This document shows, in pieces, positions 6,401 to 11,305 of a stretch of DNA of 11,305 bases (position 1 is the first letter of the stretch; every line of letters begins with the position of its first letter). Below the pieces are notes generated by a model. The model ran no database searches. It was not told the origin of the DNA and worked only from the letters and a program-made list of their open reading frames with translations. Where the stretch lies: positions 1-11,305 of the forward strand of contig CAZTVN010000040.1 in assembly GCA_964617145.1 (NCBI GenBank). Reading direction: 5' to 3'. The position numbers were made by a program, and so were the translations under genes. Source of the stretch: CAZTVN01 sp964617145. Lineage in GTDB: Bacteria; Patescibacteriota; Gracilibacteria; UBA1369; JACRIC01.

Positions 6401-9400
6401 CCCTGAGCTTAAAGATATTACTTTGCGATTTAATAGTGGAGAAGCTGCACTTACTTCTTCTTGGTTTAATACCCAAAATCCTGAAAACGTGATCCAATCC
6501 CTTGAATGGACGGCCAGTGTTTCATCGGGAACTTCACTTCGCTTTCAATTGCAAACCGCTCCTGATAATTCTGGTCTTCCTGGTACACCGAGTGAATGGA
6601 TGGGGAGTGAGGTCGATAATGGTGCTTTGAGTTATTATACGACGAGTGGTGAGTCTATTAATTTTTATCATCGTGATGACACTTCCGATCAATGGATGCG
6701 TTATAGAGTGTATTTCGACTCTCTTGACGATGTTTCAACCCCTGAACTTTATAGTGTTCGTATCAAATACAGCGAAGGAGAGCCTATTCTTCCACCTGAC
6801 TACGATTGCGTGAGTGTTTCTGGATTTACAAATACTGTTGATTCTGAAAACTCTGGTAGTATTTTGTTTAGCGATCTTAAGGATCGAAGTGATGTTCTTC
6901 GCACTTGTATTGATAATCAGCCGTATGAAATGGGCGATACTTTGGCTGATTGGAGATTTCATGTTCGTGGTTGGAGTTTTGATGACAATCTTGGCTGGAT
7001 CAGTTTTGATTGCAGTGATTGGGATACGGTTTCTGGTGTTTCGGAAAACGCGGTGTGCGATGCAACCGATAATTATGGCACGAGTATTGATTTCTGGGGA
7101 TATTTCCATGGATATGCGTGGAGCACGAAAGCCGGTTGGATTCAATTTGATTGGAATCTCGATGGATGTAGCGAAGGGGACTATGGTGCTTCATGTGGAC
7201 TTGGCAATGATACCTACTTCGCTGAAATGACTAATGGGGGAAATATTCCTCTTGGCCGTTCTTATGATGATTATAGCGCTATCAATAAAACAACTTGTTC
7301 GGCTTATAAAGATAAAATTCTTGATCGAGATTTTGCTGCTCAATGTACAAAACGCCATAACTCTGATTATCCAACGACTGATGATATTGCGGAGCTTTGT
7401 GGCGGTGCTGATCCTTTGGCTATTGAGCTTAATCCTGCTTGTGAAGATAGTCAGGGAAGGGGGCACTTTTATGGGTATGCTTGGAATCCTACTGTTGGAT
7501 GGTTTGATTTTGGTGACGCGTGGGGCATTGAAGATAGTTTCTGTTCATCCGACAATTATGATTCAGAACTTTGCGGTACTATTTGGGTTCCCTACCGACT
7601 TGAGATGATCGCAAAATTTGAGCCTTCTTCTGGAACTGATTCATACGTCTTTGCCGATTCGAATGAGTATTTCAAGATGATGCTTAAGCTGAAAGATGAT
7701 TTGGCCGGTCAGGTGAAAATTCAAAAACTTGAAATTAATGATATTGACCCTGAAAATACACTCAAAAATGATCAACTTAACGATCAATTCATTGATGGGA
7801 TCACTTCTTCTCAGGATCTTGTAAAGGAAGAAAATCTCACTCCTTTAACTGGCGATGATGCTGATAGTGATGGATTTTTTGATACTTATCATCTCTCATC
7901 CTTCGCCCCATCTTCCTATGGAAAAGGTTATGATCGCGATAATGATGGAGTTATCGATATTTATTACGACAACGATCCCTATGCGTATCGCTACGCTTTT
8001 GCCGATGACAGTATAGAATTTAGCAATGTTGAAATTGAGATCGGTGATACCGGCGCTTTGGCTACACTTCCGGTTGCGCGATTGTATTTTCTTGATGCGC
8101 TTTCTCCCGATGGATATCTTGATCTCGGATTTAGCCCCGCTTTCAATATTAAAGGGATCTTAAATGAAGGAAATCACTTTATTAATACATGGAGAAACAA
8201 CAATACTCATTTTGATATGCTCCTTGAGAAGACTCCTAATTTTAATATTTGTAATGAAACCACCTGTCTGAATGCTCCTAAGACCTCTATCCAACTTGGA
8301 GTTGGCTCGGATGATTATGGTACGAAAATGCTTTATGATTTCTCTACTCATCAATATGGCGATCGCGATTATGAGGACAAGGCTACGGTTCCGTATCATT
8401 TGGTATTTGATGCTGAAAATTATCAAAAAGATTATTTCGACTCTGAAAACGGTAATGGCACATTTGATTATTGGAACGATCTTCCTGAAACTTTTGTCAC
8501 CTTTACGCAAGAGCTCTTTGACTCATTTGTCGGGAAGGCTTCAGACTTGCTTTCCGTACCGGTTATCAATCCCGATTATCCTGAAGCTGATGAAGTCGTT
8601 ACATCACCTTCTCTCGATATCTGGAAGGTTCAATATGGCATCCCTAAAGATGGAAGCATCATCAATATTCTTTATAAAGGTGATGAGCTTGGGCCTCCTT
8701 TGGCCGAAGGTATTCAAAATCCGGTTGCGAACATTCAGGGGGTTGTGAGCATTTCAAACCGCACTATCAATGCTCAAACTGGTCAATATTACGAATCTAT
8801 CGGCGATATTCAAACCAATATCTTAAGGAATACTATCTTGAAAAATGTCAGCGCTATTAAAAGGGGTGTTGAATTTACACCAACCGATAGCACCTGTTAT
8901 GTTGATGATTATGCTCATGATAGGGGGATAAGTGAGGCTCAGCCAACAGGCGATGGGTCTTTGAATCTTTATAATGTTGATGATTTTGGAGCGGTTAACG
9001 GTGATTGTTTTTCAGGACGTGCTATTACTCTCAATAATGCTTCTGAACCCACAGCGTATTATTTCAAAGGTTCTGAAAATCAAAGCGCAGCGTTTCAAGT
9101 CGTTTTGAAGGATCGTGATGTCGATGAAAATATCATAGATTTTGGTGATACGCCAAAAAGCGTTATCTGTGAAGGATGTAATATTTTTATTGATAGCAAT
9201 CTCTGGGGAGTGCAATCTCAAATCGGTTTAATCGCCCTTCGTGATGGTAAAGGATATGGTGGAAATATCTACGTTCATCCTGATGTGACCAATATCCGAG
9301 CGGTTATTTATGCTGATTCGATATTCACAAGTTATGATGGGACAAAAAACAATGTTTTGCTGAGCGAAAGTCTTTTAGACAAAGATCTTGATGGTGATGG

Positions 9401-10109
9401 CTCTGCAAATCGAGCATATCCTGTACCCGATGTCTCTTCATGGGAATGTCAAGCGGCTGATGGAAATACCATATTAGCTAATCCAGAAGCTGTGCTTCAT
9501 AACCAGCTTCGAATTGATGGCGCCATTACTTCGACTAATACTATTGGTGGTTCTGACAGCATACTTGATGGTGAACTCAAACCACTCCTTGGTACAGGCG
9601 AACGTTTGGAAGCTTCAGAAGAAGGTATCGCTATAGCTAAAATGTATGATCTTAATTTCCTTCGATATTTTAAACCGTACTTAAAACGTAACGCTCTTGA
9701 TCATATTCGTGACTGGCAGTGTGAGGATACGGTTGATGTTGATGGGCAAATTGTGACTTTTTCAGACGGACTCTACTTTGGAGGAACGGAAACAGATGAA
9801 AATGGTGATATTTTTTACCTTTACTATGACATTCATGGAAATCTCGTAAGTCGGACACTTGAAGACGATGTACCTTCTGGTTGTAATGGAGTGGATGCTA
9901 CGACCATCTATGAAAATGGAGGCGATCTTGTGGTGAGGTCTCAAGAACAGGGGTTTGCACCTGTTTGTGGCACAGAGGACAAGCTCTCCTTTGCCATTCC
10001 AGACGAGCAAAACTTTGCTTCCATTTATTTTATTTACGAGCCGCCGAAAAATCTTCCGGGCTTTGAGCTCGATCTTGAAAGTGGGCAGTCGACTCAGACG
10101 AATCGCTAA
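3470..10109 (+). CDS. Giant secreted multidomain surface protein with FG-GAP/VCBS-like and GWISF-type repeats (about 2,181 aa; interrupted by two assembly gaps)
   Basis: I see one exported protein. GTG 3470 gives a signal peptide 'MKTKKIF…' with a hydrophobic core and likely cleavage after 'ETLA' near 3568. The frame is open upstream to TTG 3437, but that lies in the promoter. After a Gly/Asp-rich beta-like segment come 12 visible FG-GAP-like blades at 4073-6060, plus one inferred in the first gap. Each has a DxDxDG-type calcium loop such as 'LGDLDKDGYLDL'. Two beta-sandwich-like segments follow (about 6110-6780). Next is a segment with 12 cysteines and three 'GYAW…GWISF'-type repeats (6790-7600). 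DxDxDG loops near 7850-7960 and 9380-9410 surround a long beta-rich part. A C-terminal domain with 'IGLIALRDGKGYGGNIYVHP' (about 9215) and 'NTIGGS' (about 9540) ends at TAA. No transmembrane anchor or LPXTG signal is visible. The reading frame appears to shift at 4942-5041 only because the 100 Ns are not a multiple of three. A cell-surface binding or attachment role is inferred from the domains. Confidence 0.85.
3847..4056 (+). repeat. Internal DNA repeat A, copy 1 (flanks of the first N run)
   Basis: The 55 bp before the N run (3847-3901) and the 55 bp after it (4002-4056) are identical to the two ends of 4378-4593. They encode the blade 'WRRFGINMDSLDSATPAF…RDDWDLKDPSGNKIDFGT'. By comparison with the intact copy, the missing part should be 106 bp, not 100. 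Both values leave the same reading frame, so the open frame appears unbroken here. Confidence 0.85.
3902..4001. other. Assembly gap 1 (100 N)
   Basis: A run of exactly 100 undetermined bases inside repeat A of the surface-protein gene. Its size is probably a placeholder. The intact copy predicts 106 bp encoding one FG-GAP-like blade with an 'IDLNNDSLSDLLIG' loop. Confidence 0.95.
4378..4593 (+). repeat. Internal DNA repeat A, copy 2 (intact, 216 bp)
   Basis: This is the complete copy of the repeat that flanks the first N run. The visible 55-bp ends are identical to copy 1. Just outside the 216 bp the two regions diverge sharply, both in DNA and in protein ('TRSLPAVGDLDRDG' versus 'TKAHPSVGDVDGDR'). 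It encodes one whole FG-GAP-like blade. Confidence 0.85.
4904..5096 (+). repeat. Internal DNA repeat B, copy 1 (flanks of the second N run)
   Basis: 38 bp before the N run (4904-4941) and 55 bp after it (5042-5096) match 5328-5420 exactly and without a break. In the intact copy the two halves are directly adjacent. The simplest reading is that no sequence is missing here. Loss of whole 324-bp units, the spacing between the copies, cannot be excluded. Joining the halves keeps the frame: GC plus T makes the Ala codon of 'AKPAIVDINND'. Confidence 0.8.
4942..5041. other. Assembly gap 2 (100 N)
   Basis: A second run of exactly 100 undetermined bases, inside repeat B. Because 100 is not a multiple of three, it makes the surface-protein gene look like two overlapping frames. 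A gap of 0 bp, or any multiple of 324 bp, restores one frame. Confidence 0.95.
5328..5420 (+). repeat. Internal DNA repeat B, copy 2 (intact, 93 bp)
   Basis: This uninterrupted copy encodes 'WSFPDVGTYAKPAIVDINN…', a blade start with a calcium loop. It is identical over all 93 visible bases to the flanks of the second N run. It begins 324 bp (108 residues, two blades) after the corresponding bases downstream of the gap. Confidence 0.85.
6966..7523 (+). repeat. Three GWISF-type protein repeats in a cysteine-containing segment
   Basis: Three related motifs occur in the surface protein: 'RGWSFDDNLGWISFDC' (about 6966-7014), 'HGYAWSTKAGWIQFDW' (about 7107-7154) and 'YGYAWNPTVGWFDFGD' (about 7470-7517). 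The shared pattern is G-(Y/W)-(A/S)-(W/F)-4 residues-G-W-(I/F)-x-F. The surrounding segment (about 6800-7600) holds 12 cysteines, an even number that would allow disulfides outside the cell. I know this pattern from CPR extracellular proteins; its structure and function are not established to my knowledge. Confidence 0.7.
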
Positions 10110-10131
10110 GGAGGTGCTGGCTTCCTCCTTA
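10107..10131. terminator. Hairpin between convergent genes (possible bidirectional terminator)
   Basis: TAAGGAGG (10107-10114) and CCTCCTTA (10124-10131) form a perfect 8-bp stem with a 9-nt loop. The 5' arm begins with the stop codon of the surface-protein gene. The 3' arm abuts the nadK stop on the other strand. Its position between convergent genes suits a shared terminator. Neither side has a proper T run, so intrinsic termination would be weak. Confidence 0.5.
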
Positions 10132-11007
10132 TTAAACGCCCCACTTCAATATTCTCCGTAGTACTCGATAATAATACGATTCACTTAACCGTATAAATTG
10201 AATCACTCTTCCTGATCTTCGAATTTTTATTTCATCGCCAAAGCTCAATGGAAAGGTTTCCTGGCCATCGAGGGTTAATCCAATTTCTGAGGTTTTTTCA
10301 TTCTTTCTTTCGGTTTCAATAACAATTTTTATTTGACGTTCCGACGGGATCACAATAGCGCGGTTTGAGAGAGATGCCGGACAAATAGGGGTTATAATCA
10401 ATGATTCTAAATCCGGATGCACCATTGGACCACCTGCTGAAAGCGAATGCCCTGTTGACCCTGTTGGTGTCGATATAATGAGACCATCGGCACGAAAATG
10501 GGCTACTTTTCTTTGGTTTATTTCTGTACGAAGATCTATGAGCCTTGCGAATGAACCCTGGTTTATAACGGCTTCGTTCAAAGCAAGTGATGTTTTTATT
10601 TTTTTCCCATTGCGGTATACCGTCACGCGCAGAATGAAACGTTTATCCGTGTAAAATTTTTTTTCTTTCAATATTTTTTTGAGCGCTGATTTCAGATGTT
10701 TTGGATCTATTTCGGTAAGAAAACCCACTCGACCAAGATTGACTCCAAGAACAAGAACTTCGTGATAGCCTACAGAGCGTGCGGTTTTTAGAATGCTGCC
10801 ATCACCTCCAAGAACGATCGCTATATCGGCTTTCTGTAAAATTTCTTCTCGATTCAGCCTTTTTTTTATGCCCAAAGCTAAAGCTGAATTTTTGTCGCAG
10901 AGAATTACTTTTTTATTATTTTGTAAAAATTCTACTATTTCTTTCAAAACGTGCATATTTTCTGTGATTTTCTTTTTTGTAATAAGTCCTATTTTTTTTA
11001 GTTCCAT
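10132..11007 (-). CDS. nadK: NAD kinase
   Basis: This enzyme phosphorylates NAD to NADP using ATP or polyphosphate, and is the cell's source of NADP for reductive biosynthesis. The 291-residue length is normal for bacterial NadK. Family motifs are in order: 'VLGGDGS' at 65-71 with catalytic Asp69, 'GVNLGRVGFLTE' at 88-99, 'LNEAV' at 143-147 for nicotinamide/ribose binding, the glycine-rich 'TPTGSTGHSLSAGGP' at 180-194, and 'LDGQ' at 246-249. Nothing essential is missing. ATG (complement of 11005-11007) is the natural start, since 'MELKKIGLITK' begins the first strand of the N-terminal domain. No Shine-Dalgarno sequence precedes it. The gene converges on the surface-protein gene with only 22 bp between stop codons. 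A neighbouring NAD(P)-linked glutamate dehydrogenase on the other strand is probably coincidental. Confidence 0.95.
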   Translation of the reverse strand: MELKKIGLITKKKITENMHVLKEIVEFLQNNKKVILCDKNSALALGIKKRLNREEILQKADIAIVLGGDGSILKTARSVGYHEVLVLGVNLGRVGFLTEIDPKHLKSALKKILKEKKFYTDKRFILRVTVYRNGKKIKTSLALNEAVINQGSFARLIDLRTEINQRKVAHFRADGLIISTPTGSTGHSLSAGGPMVHPDLESLIITPICPASLSNRAIVIPSERQIKIVIETERKNEKTSEIGLTLDGQETFPLSFGDEIKIRRSGRVIQFIRLSESYYYRVLRRILKWGV

Positions 11008-11031
11008 AATTTTTTAAAATGTTTCGTTTTT

Positions 11032-11060
11032 ATTGTAGCTTAAATGGGTGTGAAAATTAA
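11032..11060 (-). promoter_or_regulatory. Candidate promoter of nadK
   Basis: On the minus strand, TACAAT (complement of 11032-11037, five of six to TATAAT) lies 17 bp after TTAATT (complement of 11055-11060), a poor -35. The predicted start is near 11025, giving a short leader of about 18 nt before the nadK ATG. The position is sensible; the -35 is weak. Confidence 0.3.
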
Positions 11061-11305
11061 GGGGAGGGCAGAAGGATTTTTTCCGTATAGCGATAGCGAT
11101 CTTAAAATCGAGCGAGTGTATTTTTCTTAAAAACCCCTCTCCCAGCATGAGAGAATTGTCCAGGACTTTTTGGTAAAGTCTATGGAGGTGGTATGACATT
11201 TCACTCCCTAATTCAAAAAATCTCCTGCCTCTTTTTCGATGCACTTATAACTTAAGGAGGTGCTGAAAAACATAACGTTGTAACGAAATTTTACCATTTC
11301 GAGCG
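11061..11305. other. Right-end non-coding stretch with small hairpins
   Basis: I see no convincing gene here. A 76-codon minus-strand frame (11014-11244) has no recognisable family. Small dyads are present: CTCTC…GAGAG near 11132-11150, GACTTT…AAAGTC near 11164-11182, and CGAAAT…ATTTCG near 11284-11301. A second copy of the 13-nt TAAGGAGGTGCTG motif lies at 11253-11265. No start codon in the + strand follows it at a useful distance. The window ends inside or just after the last dyad. Confidence 0.5.

Noticed and set aside
10040..10109. 'LPGFE' near the C terminus as an LPXTG-like sortase signal
   Set aside because: It does not match LPXTG, and no hydrophobic segment with a basic tail follows.
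11014..11244. A 76-codon minus-strand frame with a GTG start just upstream of nadK
   Set aside because: No recognisable family or ribosome-binding site. It spans several small hairpins and the candidate nadK promoter. A real small gene cannot be fully excluded.
11253..11281. A gene start after the strong AAGGAGGTG at 11255
   Set aside because: No ATG, GTG or TTG at 5-10 nt gives an open frame; the possible CTG and TTG frames stop at once.

Overview
The window looks like part of a small-genome bacterium of the Patescibacteria (Candidate Phyla Radiation, CPR). The base composition is AT-rich and the genes are tightly packed. The central gene encodes a giant exported protein with FG-GAP-type repeats and 'GYAW…GWISF' repeats, which I associate with CPR surface proteins. 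UGA acts as a stop codon: the glutamate dehydrogenase ends normally at TGA 3429-3431. This argues against the UGA=Gly code of Gracilibacteria and Absconditabacteria. A Peregrinibacteria-like origin is possible but is only a guess. The window starts inside dnaJ, ends in a half-visible palindrome and contains two 100-N runs, so it is probably a metagenome scaffold.

Left part, positions 1-2147: the C-terminal end of DnaJ; a 183-residue membrane protein of unknown function; tRNA-Lys(UUU); and a non-coding stretch of about 280 bp holding a long imperfect hairpin, a second dyad and two perfect TTGATTAATCAA palindromes. These precede a gene for a DNA-binding protein with an N-terminal helix-turn-helix and a C-terminal coiled coil. 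The palindromes overlap its likely promoter and lie just before its start codon, which suggests autoregulation.

Middle, positions 2169-10109: a complete NAD(P)-dependent glutamate dehydrogenase, then a consensus promoter (TTGAAA, 17 bp, TATAAT) at the 3' end of that gene. This promoter leads into one enormous secreted-protein gene. The two N runs lie exactly inside near-identical internal DNA repeats and are assembly breaks. Restoring the first from its other copy (106 bp) and closing the second gives a single open frame of about 2,181 codons. The order is: signal peptide, a beta-rich N-terminal part, about 13 FG-GAP/VCBS-like blades with DxDxDG-type calcium loops, two beta-sandwich-like domains, a 12-cysteine segment with three GWISF-type repeats, DxDxDG loops, and a C-terminal domain. 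An extracellular or cell-surface role, such as attachment or ligand binding, is the simplest inference.

Right part, positions 10107-11305: a hairpin separates this gene from a convergent nadK (NAD kinase). About 300 bp of apparently non-coding DNA follows, with a candidate nadK promoter, small hairpins, a second copy of a 13-nt Shine-Dalgarno-like motif and the start of a possible interspersed palindrome. Apart from the HTH-gdhA pair (21 bp apart, same strand), the genes do not form an obvious pathway. They are chaperone, translation, amino-acid and cofactor housekeeping functions around one large surface-protein locus.
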